From assembly GCA_033807695.1 (NCBI GenBank), contig CM066311.1, forward strand, positions 1,488,001 to 1,552,000: 64,000 nucleotides of DNA, read 5' to 3'. A program made the position numbers and the translations under genes. The notes under the pieces are model-generated. The model was not told where the DNA came from and did not search any database. It saw only the letters and a list, made by a program, of their open reading frames with translations. This document shows, piece by piece, positions 32,194 to 43,198 of the stretch (its first letter is position 1; the number at the start of each line of letters is the position of its first letter). This DNA is from Daedaleopsis sinensis (Eukaryota; Basidiomycota; Agaricomycetes; Polyporales; Polyporaceae).

Positions 32194-32909
32194 ATGGCAT
32201 CCTCTGTCGCATCCTCCTCCTCCACCCGCCCCACCTTCTTCGGTCTCTTCGACCGCGCGGCCACTCCTGAACGCGACCTCGAGGCTCAGCTGGCCACTCC
32301 CCTCACCCCGCCCACTCCCGTTCTCGTCCATGCACCCCGCGCCCAGCGCACGTCCGTGGACGCAGACGCCACCGACGCAGTCGACGCCTTCTTTGGGGTA
32401 TCGCGCCCCCCAACATCACGCCGCACCCCTAGCCTCAGCCTCACGGGCACCCGCGACAGCCGGCACGACGAGTTGCGCCAGTCGAGCGTCGCCGAGTCCG
32501 TATCCGAGTCCGAGGTGCCGCCCTCGTACGAAGACTCGCTCGCGCCCCCCGCGTACACGCAGGTCGCGGACCAGCCCACACTCGCGATGTACCTCTTCAA
32601 GTTCGGTTTCCGTAAGTCTCTCTCTCCTCCCACATTTCTACGCATGCTGCCAGACGCTGACCACGTCTCTCGCACACAGTGTTCCCCCTGTTCTGGGCCG
32701 CAGGCGCACTCATCCTGCTCTCGCCCCTCCGCGCACCGGAGGACTGGGAGGTGGGCAAGCCCGCGCACGAGCGCGCGGAGCTCATCGCGTCGATGCGCCG
32801 CACGGAGATCCGCTGGGCGCGGCGCTGCCTGTACGCCCTTCTTACCACGCTACTCGTCGTTGCCGCCGTCGTGCTCGCCGTTGTGCTCGCCGTGCGTGCC
32901 CGTTCGTGA
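32194..32909 (+). CDS. two-helix membrane protein with PPxY motifs
   Basis: Exons 32194-32611 and 32680-32909 join in phase 1 to about 215 residues. The cytoplasmic-type N-terminal half is Ser/Thr/Pro-rich and contains two PY motifs close together, PPSYEDS and PPAYTQV, which in fungi are docking sites for WW domains of Rsp5/Nedd4 ubiquitin ligases. Two hydrophobic segments follow: LFPLFWAAGALILLSPL and CLYALLTTLLVVAAVVLAVV, the latter ending in a short basic tail (RARS). A TATATAT at about 32039-32045 lies 150 nt upstream. By architecture this could be a membrane adaptor for ubiquitin ligase or an endosomal/vacuolar protein; that is inference. Confidence 0.75.
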
Positions 32910-33597
32910 GCGTCATCCCCCTCTCGCCCCTCTCTGCAAGCCACATCCCTTCCCCTCTACGCTTCCCGGGCTGCGCCCCTCAGCCTCCGCTCCTTCAAAG
33001 CTTCCCTCGTCAATCCTTGTCCTGCTTATCATTATTACTACTTTTGTATCGTTATGTTGCACTGTATCAATATGACTCTTACGGAATCTCACGGCTTTCG
33101 ACGCATTCCACTGCGCTAATTTCGTTGCTCTTCGGTCAGAGCAGCAGTTGAGGTTTTGAAGGGAAAAACTTCTGAGTCAACAACGCCTCACAGAATGGTA
33201 AACAAATGCATCGTATCCGTACGTTGTGCAGTAAGTATCATTGGACCACGACCCCCTAGTGTTGCTAGTGGCTCTTGCACACCGCACAAGGTGAAGTTGA
33301 GCAACAACACGCCGGGCTGGAGCAGGCTTTGACGGTATGGCATAGTGCCCAATTGCCAGTAGAAAAATAGACGTCGAACGACCGAGATGTTAAGAAAATA
33401 ACGCCTGTATGTTTCCGATCCGCCGTGCACCTGTCCGCGGGTATACTAGTATCGGTGTAATGTACCCAGTGTCCGCCACCAAAGTCAACAGTCCGAAATC
33501 CAAAGTCCATGTCCGTCGGCCTCCTCCACGACAGCGTCGCACGTCGCATTGCGCGTGCACGTGAGCATGCACGAGCCTGCGCTTGCGGAGCCCCACC

Positions 33598-35937
33598 CTA
33601 CATATTCAGGTCGGCCGCGGCGGAGTTGAGAAACGCGATCTGCTCCGCGCGATAGTCGTCCTTGATGACCGTGAAGCTCGCGATGTCCGGAGACGCGAAC
33701 TGGGTCGTGTCGAGCCGGACCAGCACCTGCACGTAGTAGAGACACCCGCCCGGTCAGCACCACGCTCGGATCGACAGAGCCCGACGATGCGGGGTAGTAG
33801 CGCTCACCTGGTTGTCGGGTTCGTACTGCGGCCATGTCTCCTCTGTTGGTGTTGGGCGCGACGCGAAAAGGTATCTGCGCTCAGCACAGTACCAGGACAG
33901 CGATGGAGAAGAAGACGGAGACACGCACTCTGCACGCCCTTCCCGTCGTTCGGCGTCAGGCTCGCGGCGAACGAGACCCAGTAGTCGACCATCGCCGCGC
34001 TGAGCAGCCGCACGCCCGCATCCGCGCTCGTCTCCGCCGCGAGCCCATACACGTACGGCACGTCCTTCGAGTGCGTCACTGCAGGGCCCCAGAGCCCCAG
34101 CGTCAGTCAGCTTTCACTGCCAGAATACGGGCACGAGCACGCACCTCCCTCGCGCGGCTCCGTCACCGCGTTCTGGTCCGCGAAGACGTACCCGAACGTG
34201 CGCACCCCAGCGGCGGACGCAGCCTGTATCCACGCGCCGCGCCGCGCGTGGATCGCCGCGTCCCCGACGAGCGCCGCCGCGCGCTTGTACTGGCTGCTCA
34301 GCCCGAACGTCTCGTTCCCCGTCCCGAACGGGCACCCGAGCGCGGGGGTGTCCGGGTAGAGCTCGAGGAGCGTCTGCACGTCGTCCGTGAAGGCCTGCGT
34401 GGCGTTCGTGAAGGGCTGGTCGAAGGCGGTGAGGAACGCGATGAGTTGCTCGTCGCTCGCGAGGCTCGGGGAGGCGAAGTGCGTGCCTGCGGGGTAGACA
34501 GATATGGGTTAGTCACTAGTGAACGCAACTGCGCTAGAGGCGTTGTTGTAACTTGTCAGCGCACGCACCCTCATCCAGTACGGTGCCCGCGATGAACGGG
34601 ATCTTGGAGAACTTGCCGGCAGCGATGAGCTTCGACGGCAGGTCCGGGATGATGCCCCCTGGGCCGTCGATCGTCGGGCCGAACAGTCGCAGCGGCTGCT
34701 GGTACGCGGCGGCGGTCTCCTGCCAGGCGGCGAGGAGCGCAGCGGTGTCTGCGCGCCGCATGCACGCGAACGTGTCTCCCCTGGGCGACTGTGCGCAGGC
34801 GGAGACCTTGGACACGAAGGTGTCCCACACGACGTCGCGGACAGAGGCCTTCAGTGCCGGGAAGGTGCTTGCGGAGCTGGATTGGAGGATCTGGGTTCAA
34901 GTTCACGGTGAGCACGGCGCCAGCCTCGGTGCGACCGCCACTGGCAGACACGTACCGCGCCGCGGACGTATTTATCTAGGCCGGAGTTGAGGAATAGGTC
35001 GGAGATCTGCACCGCGCCTGCGCTCTGTCCGAATATCGTCACCTGGGCGGATCTCGGTCAGTGCCACTGCTTGCAAGATTTGCGGGCGGACAGCAGCGAT
35101 GTCCACCTTGGTTGGGTCACCTCCGAATGCCCTGATGTGCTTCTGCACCCACTTGAGCCCGGTCAGCTGGTCCTTGTGCGCGAGGTTGAGCGCGCCTTTC
35201 TGCTCCGCCTCCGTCCCTTGCGGGTACCCGAACGGCCCAACGCGATAGTTGATGCTGACGTACACCACGGGCGTGCCCTGCATCCCGATTCCTCAGTCAC
35301 AATTTGTCAGATACCCCAGTGGGACAGCATCGGACTTAGATACACGAAGCGTTACGCACGCGATGGACGCTCTGCCCGATAATCCTGGTCGCGTTGAATC
35401 GAGGGTCGGAGGGGCTGCCCTTGATGAACCCGCCGCCAAAGATCCAGACCATAACCGGGAGCCCGGCCGTGTCTTTGACTCCCGCCGGTCGGAACACGTT
35501 CAACATAAGGCAGTCCTCGGACACGCCGTCCACCTGGATAAGCGCGTGAGCGATTCGCAACGGAGCACAAACATGTTGGATAGGCTGAGTACGGACAGAG
35601 AATTGGACGCACGGCGGTCCGTATGCTGTAGCGTCGAAGGATCCAGCGGGGAGCATGTCCTTGAATACGGGGGGCGCGAACCGCAAATCACCGAGCGGAG
35701 ACTCTGCGTATGGGATACCTATATAGTATACCAGGATTTCGTCAACATGAAAAGTTGGGGATAGGGACTGATCATACCTCCGAAGAAGTCGGCATCGACG
35801 CCGAGAGTCGAGTGCTGACTCTTTCCAACGAGAGTTGTGCTGCCGATGGTCACCTGTGGCGATTGCGTGGCGGCTTGTACTACCGGAGAGGCGGAGAAAA
35901 GGAGGGGGAGGGATGCGACGAGTGCGAATGTCCGCAT
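33598..35937 (-). CDS. secreted type-B carboxylesterase/lipase
   Basis: An esterase gene broken by many short introns. It starts at 35937 with a signal peptide (MRTFALVASLPLLFSASPVV). In order it shows PYAESPLGDLRFAPP, SEDCLMLNVFRP, the oxyanion-hole motif VWIFGGGF, NYRVGPFGYP, the nucleophile elbow FGQSAGA (GxSxG), GGIIPDLPSKLI, VLDEG, and a C-terminal part ending SFTVIKDDYRAEQIAFLNSA before the stop at 33598. These are landmarks of the alpha/beta-hydrolase carboxylesterase type B family (PF00135). It would hydrolyse carboxylic esters or lipids outside the cell; the substrate cannot be told from sequence. Individual exon ends were only partly resolved. No frame break was seen. Confidence 0.85.
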
Positions 35938-37025
35938 GTCGTTGCCACGGAAGGGATGAGAGAAGTCGTGGTGGTGTGGGGCACTCCGGTCGAAGGTCGA
36001 TCGTTATAAGGTGCTGCCCGAGCGTTAGAGAACCATGTTGATACGATGACAATGTACAGCATATAGTCGCGCTTCCCAAAGTGTCGGATGCCGAAGAGTT
36101 CCGTCATGTGTGGTTTCGCCAAAGTCTGGTCTTGACCACTGGGCACCGAGCGACTAGCCCATTAAGATCAAGTGATAGAGAAGAATGTGACTTACACAAC
36201 GTCCTACCAGATCCTCAAGTAAGCGAGTTTACTAGCGTAAAGTAAGGTAAACACTCACGTTGAGATGAGTACGTGGTTGAGATTGTCGGACAGTTCCTCA
36301 AGACTACGCAGGACTCTAGCGTGGTGGCAAAGTACCCCGGACGGTCGTTACTCATATTTCTCATCTGGACCGCGACTCCTGACCCAGAGCGCTGAGCACT
36401 CAGGTTTAACTTCCACATTCAACGCGGCAGAGGTCTGAAATCTCAGCGATATTCGTAGGTCCTCGATTGCGATGGGCAGTAGTCCAAAGAACAGGCCTAC
36501 TCGGAGGCCTATGCATACTAGGAGATACATGTCAGTACAATTATCGTGTTCGGGGTAGCCAGGCAGCTGCCTCCGAAGCCCGAGCTCGAGTATGCTCGCG
36601 CCAAGCCATATGCGTGGTTGGCGCGTCTTGGCGGACAGGCTGTATGCATCGGTGGTCAAGTATCATATAATAACGGCGAGCTCCTCCTCCGAATCGAAGA
36701 CTCACCAAAGACTCAGTGACTACGTCTCCGTTGAGAGGTTTACCGCTTGAAAGCCGTAGATTGCACCAACAAGATTACTCCAATATTCGGCGGTAATACC
36801 GCTGTATTCCTAATGTACACCCAATCCTACTTACCCTGACTAACGCTACAGAGAGGAATCCAAGGATACGCGATATGCAAGTCCGAAAGCTGAACGTTCG
36901 ACAACAAGATGCAAGCGAGTGCTGTGTGAGAGGTACTGGCAGACGATGAGATGGGCCTAGTGGACGAGGGCGAACAGTGGGGCGCAAGCAAGCGACGGCA
37001 TGACGAGTCGACGTCGAACCCTTCA
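35938..37025. other. intergenic, no gene recognised
   Basis: Lies between the 5' end of the esterase gene and the 3' end of RAD52. One minus-strand frame (about 36348-36659) contains a hydrophobic run but lacks a start context, splice partners or known motifs, so I do not call it. Confidence 0.45.
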
Positions 37026-39352
37026 CTACCGCCGCACACGCTTCACATCCCCACCCTCGCCCACCTCGAGCGCAGCGAACGGCTCGCGCTTCATCCCTGC
37101 TCCGGCAGCCGGGTTCTGTAGGCCCATGCCCTGCTGTGGCCTGCGGGCTTGTGCCAGCCCCCTGTGGAACCATCGCGTCAGTCTCGATCGTTTTGACCAT
37201 GGAGGGAGAGCATACTGCATGATGTCCGCATTGCGCTTGAGAGCGTTCAAGGTCCCACCAGACCCGACTCCGCGCGACTGCATCTGAGTCGGGTTGCGGC
37301 TGGAACCTGTGGACGCCGTGCCCTATGATCGTCACCGTCAGCATCGCGACGGTTAGGATTGTGGGGGAAGACGTACCCCAGCAGGAAAGCTGAATCCTCC
37401 GCCCATCGAAGGGGTTCGCGGACGTCCCGAGTCCGATGATGGTTGAGCTGGGCGCGCGTTGGGTGGTGGGGGACGCTGATTCTGATTGAACGGGTGTGCC
37501 TTTCCAGACCCTTCCGAAACGGATGCATGAGCCTGTTGCGGAGGGGCCCTCTGCTGCTGTTGCTGCTGCAATGGCTGCAACGGGGCGCGAGTGGTAGTGG
37601 AGACACCGACACTCCCCATCGAGGCGTCACAGCGCCCCTCGGCCTCCCCAGCGTTGGTAGTGCCATCGTCGTAGTCAATCGGCCCACCAACGCCTTCGTC
37701 GAGCACGTCCATGTCGAGATTTGCGAAATATGCGTCATCTTCGGACGGGAAGTGGAAGTCGTCTGAATCGGCGACGTCCGCAGCCTCCGGCTGGGCCTGG
37801 GGAGGCTGTATGCGTATGTTGCTTGTCGACGATCCTGCTGCTTGTGGTCGAGGATCTGACGTGCTCACTTCTGGAGAATGAGCTGTTACTACCGATGTCG
37901 CTCGCGCCTGGTCCTCCAGCAGTTGAGCGGCATGTGCCTCTTGTATCGCCTTCAACCGCGCAGCATGACGATCAGCCGTCTTCTGTGCCATCCCGCCCTC
38001 GGTAGCCTGTGCTTGGTGCGGTCGTGCAGCTGCAGGACCTCCTGGGGTTTGCATAGGAGTGTGGAGACCTGTGGGAGCCATGGGCCCTTTGCCCTTTGCG
38101 TTCGGGGTCGACGTAGCATTGGGTTGTGGTATGCGCCCCAGATGATTAGGTATGTGTGGTGGAGGCGGCATTCCGGACGCGTCAGGATCAGGCTTGACAA
38201 GAGGTCGAGAGGGTCCTGCTGTAGATGCAGAGGTATATGATGTACTCGCGGCGGATGGCCCTGCGGATGCTGACTGAGGAGCATGTGAAACGGTCGTCCT
38301 GGCTTCTTCAAATTCGGGACGACGATGTAGGTCGCTCTTGTCGAGCTTCGGCTATAATTTCGAAAGTCAGCGAACTCGACCTTCAGTGCTCAGTGAGCAA
38401 GCCCTAGCGTAGATAGTCCAGGCCGTACACACGGCAGGGTGTGAAGTATATATATCTTGGACAAAGGAAGTAGGGGCGGTAGGGGCGGTAACGGAAAGTA
38501 CGCAGATGCTAAGACACACGCACCGGTGGGACTTTGATCTTGATAACCTCTTGTGTGTAGGACTTGTCATACAGACAATTCCCAAGGAGGTTTCCGAAGT
38601 TGCGCAATGTACGCTTCACAGCGTCTGTGACAGCTTCTTTCTTGCACTGTATGCGCATTGATATTGTGGTTTGAAGAAGAGATGACACGACGCACCTTAT
38701 CCAAAGCGGCACCTTTGCTCTTGGAGTTCTCCAGCAGACCATATCCAACATCCTCGTGGAACACTCCGTCTCGTAGGGTCACCCGGACGATCGCGGTGAC
38801 ACCGACGTTATACCGCCTCGACTCTTCGCTATAGTCGATGAAGTCGGTAGTAATGCTGACAACGTTTGAGCTCCATCCGTTGAAGCCGAACCTTCACGCC
38901 GTACATCAGATGACGGAAGAGGAGCTGCGAATATCAGGTAGACTCACACTTCGTTAGCAAGGTTGATGATCTTCCAGCCTATGGTAGATGAGTACATGTT
39001 CTCTGCGGTCTGATACACAAGACGCACCCTCTGCGTAAGTCAACTTCGGTCCTCCTCCGGGCCCCGGTCTTTGCGAGATGTACTCCGGACCTAGCTTCTT
39101 ATTCAGCTTGGCTTGCAGCTCCGCGATCTTCAGCGCGCTATCTTCGCTCATGTTCATAAAGGACGGCTCAGAGAAGGACGCAGACTGCTGGGTCCCGAAG
39201 GCACTCAGGAACGAGCCGTGCATTTGAGGAGCAAACGACATGGCTCCGTGGTTAGCGATGTTGAGCGGTTGACCAAAGGGTCCACAGCGAGCTTGTTGCG
39301 ATGCAGTAAACGAGTCAAGCAAGTGTCCGCTGAACGCCCCAGCAGTAGTCAT
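37026..39352 (-). CDS. RAD52: RAD52/RAD22 DNA recombination and repair protein
   Basis: The N-terminal half is a clear Rad52 annealing domain. It begins LNKKLGPEYISQRPGPGGGP and continues TYAEGWKIINLANEVFGFNG, WSSNVVSITTDFIDY, RYNVGVTAIVRVTLRDG, DVGYGLLENSKSKGAALDKC, KKEAVTDAVKRTLRNFGN then LLGNCLYDK, spread over several exons from ATG 39352. After the basic PKLDKSDLHRRPEF segment the C-terminal half is disordered (Pro/Gln/Ser) and ends in KRVRR at 37026. In fungi Rad52 anneals single strands and loads Rad51 during homologous recombination. A 54-nt segment near the C-terminus (about 37210-37157) has GT and AG ends and a length divisible by three, so it could be retained or spliced without a frame change. 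An E-box lies about 95 nt upstream of the start. Confidence 0.95.
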
Positions 39353-39444
39353 GAAGGCATCAGTCAAGAATCAAGATGATGGTTGAGGGTTGGATGCGGC
39401 AGGCGGAATACGCGCGCCGCCTCCGCACCGCGCCATCAGTCTGT

Positions 39445-39450
39445 CACGTG
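39445..39450 (-). promoter_or_regulatory. CACGTG E-box upstream of RAD52
   Basis: The palindromic hexamer CACGTG lies within GTCACGTGACGTTC, about 95 nt upstream of the chosen ATG at 39352. This position is plausible for a bHLH or bZIP site; binding is untested. Confidence 0.35.
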
Positions 39451-40763
39451 ACGTTCATCTCTTTGAGGGATCAAGCGCCCATTGCTCCTTCAAAATCGTA
39501 GATTCGTAACATATGCATCGTAGGCCTTCCCTCCATTCTGCAGATAGATTAAACAATGTACTCGGCGTGGTATTAATGAAACGGGTACATGGACCTGACC
39601 GAATCGTGGCTCGTCCTCCGCGTGCAGGAGCATCAACAGCTTGGTGGACAACGACCCGGCCCGGCCCCGACCAGCGCCGCGCGCGTTCAACTTGAACTCA
39701 TCGTTTGGGCACATCGTCGCGGCCGCAGAGGGCCGCAGGCAGGTGCTTTACCAGCACCGGGTCGAGTTGTTTGCGTAGCTCGCGGACCCATGGACGCGGC
39801 CTGACCATAGGTAGTATCCTATGCTTCTTCCTCGTCAGTCTGTATCGCAAGATCGACTCGAACATCCTGAAAACATACCTACATGGTCGATTATGGCGGA
39901 TAATGCTGGGAAAACTGGAACCTAGGTCACGTCGCTGCTAATTATTGTAGTAGTCGAGACTTCACGACCTCGGGCGAGGTCTCGGAATATTGCTTCCGGA
40001 ATCTACTGTGTCGTGACGGGTCAACCGGCGCTATATGAATCGAGCTCGAACAGGTGGAAAAAGCGTGTACAGACCGCATGCCCGAGATCAGCATCTAGAA
40101 CGTTCTCCCCTAGTTTACCGCAGCTTGCAATTGCACCTGCGGTAGCAGTTCCTCTGTCTATATATAAAGTTAGAACGACGTGGGCGACATTTCGGCCTGC
40201 ACCTTCGGAATTCACGCTTCACGCTCAAGTCCAGATTCAATGCGATCGAATCAAAATCACTTCGACATTGAAAGCATCGACAACGCAACGTTATATCGTA
40301 CAGAAGACATCAAGCAATATCGTAGCAGTCACCACAAGGTCAACTCGAGGAACAATACAAAACACGATCCGACGTAGCAACGGAAAACAGGAGAGCACGC
40401 GACGAGAGCTGAACGTGGAACACGAGAAGCATAATGAAACTGCGAAACCAAACGATAGCAAAGTGTTCCATTCGAGACGGGAGAAACACGAGACGGGATC
40501 CTCTACGCATGCAAGTCCGCGTGGGATCGCCCGAAAACCGCTTTTCGGAACGATCCCTCGTTCGGAGCTGCACGCGAACGCCTGGGTCGGTCGACCCTCA
40601 CTGAAGGCACAGGCATCAGTCCATCGACCGACGCAACCCCCTACGCGGCGGCGTGAGCGACATCGCACTTGCGCGGCGCTGACTCGTGGCGCAGATGGCT
40701 CGAGCAGCAGAGCGCGATAAGGTAAGATTGGCACGTACCTGAGGGCACACCCTGATCCATCAC
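39451..40763. other. intergenic upstream of RAD52, no gene recognised
   Basis: A 235-codon open frame runs 40013-40720 on the plus strand, but its composition is even, it has no motif and it ends in low-complexity basic sequence, so I treat it as chance. TATATAAA at about 40159-40166 has no obvious gene to serve. The far end is the 3' UTR of the zinc-finger gene that ends at 40764. Confidence 0.4.
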
Positions 40764-42036
40764 CTACATACGCGTCGACTTCTTCGGCTTGGACGACCGC
40801 TCTTGCTTAGGCGGCTGCGGTATTCCATGCTTCTTCTCGAGATGCGCAAGCAAGTTCTCCCTCCTGCTGAATCCCTCCGTCCTATTGCATCCAGGGAAGT
40901 CACAAAGGAAGGGACGCTCTTTGTGGTGTACACGACTGACGTGCACTCGAACGTTGTAAGTCCGAGAGTCCTCTGAAGAGTACCATCAAGAGAAGAAGGT
41001 ATCTTGACGATCTGCACTCACCGTAGGAGCAGCCAGGGATCGGGCAATAATGCATCTTGGACTTGTTGTGCTTCCGCCCTGTCGGCCTAGCAACCTCAGT
41101 GGAGGAGGGAGAAGACGATGGTCCAGGCTGGATATCGAAAGCGGCCGAAGGCGTCCCCTGCCCAGGAACATCTGCCGAGGCAACGTTCCGCGAGTATGGC
41201 AAGATGGGTGTCTCCTGACCTTGGAAAAGGGCCGCCCCTGGCAACCTGTACGCAGGTTGGGAACTCAGAAGGCGAGGCTCAATGCCCCTCTCGGCCTGGT
41301 ATGTACTGTCTGGCTGGGCCGCTGGCAGGTAGGAAGAAGCCTCTCCTTGTGTAGGCACCATGAACGGTTGCGCGCCCCAATATGCACCCGAAGAAGAGAG
41401 GGTACTGGGAGATCGAGTTGAGGCGCGTGGGTCCCCATGGAGAGGTACGTCGCTATACGCATCTGCCACGGCAGAACCACCGGGTTCCTGCCATTGCGGC
41501 TGCGCATAGACAACATTCTGGGGGCCCAAGGAAGGACGGTTGGAGGGAGATGCACCTAAGGGGGGTGTCGACCCGAAGGCACCACTCGTCACGAACGGCG
41601 GCCAGGGATCCTGATCCTCATGGACGCTGTCCCGGATCGCATCCATGTACGACCCACCGAGGTCTTGACAGGTCTTGATGGACGCATGACCCCAACCTGC
41701 AGGTGAGTCGGCATCGTAGTTGGAAGGAGTGATGGGGAGGAGCGTGGACGCGACGGAACTGAGGTTATCGGACGCCCCAGCGGGAGACGCGACGTCGCTC
41801 ATCGCAGAGCCAGAGCGAAATGCAGGTGCGAGGTCAGACGGGACGACCTCAGGCACTGCCGGGGGTGTGATGGGGTCGTCGAGAAGCAATGAGTCGAGGA
41901 ACTCCTCGAACTCGGCTAGGGAGAACTCCGGAAACTGTTGCTGTACGATCTGCTGAGGTGAAGCAAGGGGATAGTGACTTTCACGCCCACTGATATACTC
42001 CGGATGATAATTTGGAGGAGAGAAATTATGGTCCAT
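40764..42036 (-). CDS. C2H2 transcription factor with two C-terminal fingers
   Basis: Exon 1 (42036-41022) and exon 2 (40972-40764) join in phase to 407 residues. The N-terminal three quarters are disordered, with an acidic/hydrophobic patch (FSLAEFEEFLDSLLLDDP, residues about 36-55) that looks like an activation domain. Two C2H2 units close the protein: YCPIPGCSYEDSRTYNVRVH plus VSRVH, split by the intron, and FLCDFPGCNRTEGFSRREN then LLAHLEKKH. Both have C-x4-C spacing. A basic tail, KQERSSKPKKSTRM, follows. The layout suits a DNA-binding transcription factor; targets are unknown. It is divergent from the CHY gene, with about 490 nt between starts. Confidence 0.8.
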
Positions 42037-42526
42037 ATCGCGGATAGAGGATGGTGGTGGTAGGAAGACAAGACACGGGGGTGGAGATGGGTAGGTTATC
42101 TCACATTAATGTACCCTACCGCAGTGTCAACGTCCTGTGACTCACCCATGGACCCCCACTCCTGGTTCCATCGTGCTTGCAATAGAGCTGTAGATGTCCT
42201 GGTGGTTGGTATATGTGAGACATTCTCAGTTCTTGCCGAGTCGAAGGCACAGGTCGAGATGAGATCCGCAGCATTGTCGAAGACCAACCCGAGATCCAGT
42301 TGTAGGTTCCAGCTGAGTGCAAGGCCGGCTCAAAGACGTATGCACATGCGATCATGATGCATATGATGATCACGGAGGCTCAGGTCGAGGGAGGACCCTC
42401 GAGTTGCCCTCGAGCTCAGCCGAGAGAGCGTTGTCGGGCGTGCGTCTATTGCGCATGTAGACTTCCTCGGATCCTCCTCCTCCCTCCATCGGAGTGTATT
42501 CCTCCTGCGCACCTTTCAGAAAATTT

Positions 42527-43099
42527 ATGTGGTAAGTATCGCGCTCGACAGTCCAATGGTTGTAGACGAAGAGACGCGGCCCTCGTCTAGCCTAACTATC
42601 TCATGATTCATCGCCCCCTCACCCAGCAAACACATCCTGAACGCGCAAGTCGCCATCCGCGCGCCCTGCTGCAAGCAATGGTATGACTGCGCGGAATGTC
42701 ATGCGGAGACGCAGTCGCATCGACTCGCAAAGACGTCGGAGATGGCCTTCCTCTGCAAGAAGTGCAAGAAGGCGTTCCGGAAGGACATGACGGAGTACGA
42801 CGAGAGCGACGAGTACTGCCCTCACTGCGACAACCACTATGTGAGTCTCTATCTCTCTCTTCGTGCGCGCGGACGCGGTAGATCTTTGGGGTGCATCAGG
42901 TCATCGAGGCGAAGACACCACAAGCCGTGCTTGGAGTCGAGGGAGAAGACCCAAGACTGGATTCCCGGTACGTACCCCCTACCCGGTGCATTCACAAACC
43001 TCACACTTCCGGTTTCTTAGTATGCTCAAGGACGACCGCGCCAAGGAGAACCCTGCGCGATCTCTCTTCTCGACGGAGTTCTCAGATCGTCTAGGCTGA
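42527..43099 (+). CDS. CHY-type zinc-finger protein
   Basis: Four exons (42527-42531, 42627-42840, 42900-42967, 43021-43099) give 121 residues. The first exon holds only ATG TG, so the protein starts MCKHILNAQVAIRAPCCKQW, the usual beginning of small fungal CHY proteins; this decided the start. The zinc ligands are in order: APCCKQWYDCAECH, then FLCKKCKKAFRKDM and DEYCPHCDNHY. The CHY domain (PF05495) occurs in yeast Hot13, which acts on Mia40 and small Tim proteins in the mitochondrial intermembrane space, and in plant/animal RCHY1 with a RING. No RING is present here, so a Hot13-like role is more plausible; that is inference. Confidence 0.85.
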
Positions 43100-43198
43100 G
43101 GTTCGGATGGATATATGAGTTCCGCGCCCCCGCAGTACGTGTTTTGTATGTGGGGTATTCCCCTCCCCATGGACATAATCCGCATATGCTTTCCCATC

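Noticed and set aside
33834..34595. 253-codon plus-strand frame
   Set aside because: It is antisense to the carboxylesterase exons and exists only because of their high GC third positions.
36348..36659. Hydrophobic minus-strand frame between the esterase gene and RAD52
   Set aside because: One possible membrane segment but no start context, introns or family motif.
40159..40166. TATATAAA as a promoter
   Set aside because: No gene start lies at a suitable distance on either strand.
40013..40720. 235-codon open frame on the plus strand upstream of RAD52
   Set aside because: No domain, no splice partner, patchy basic composition. The region behaves like intergenic DNA.
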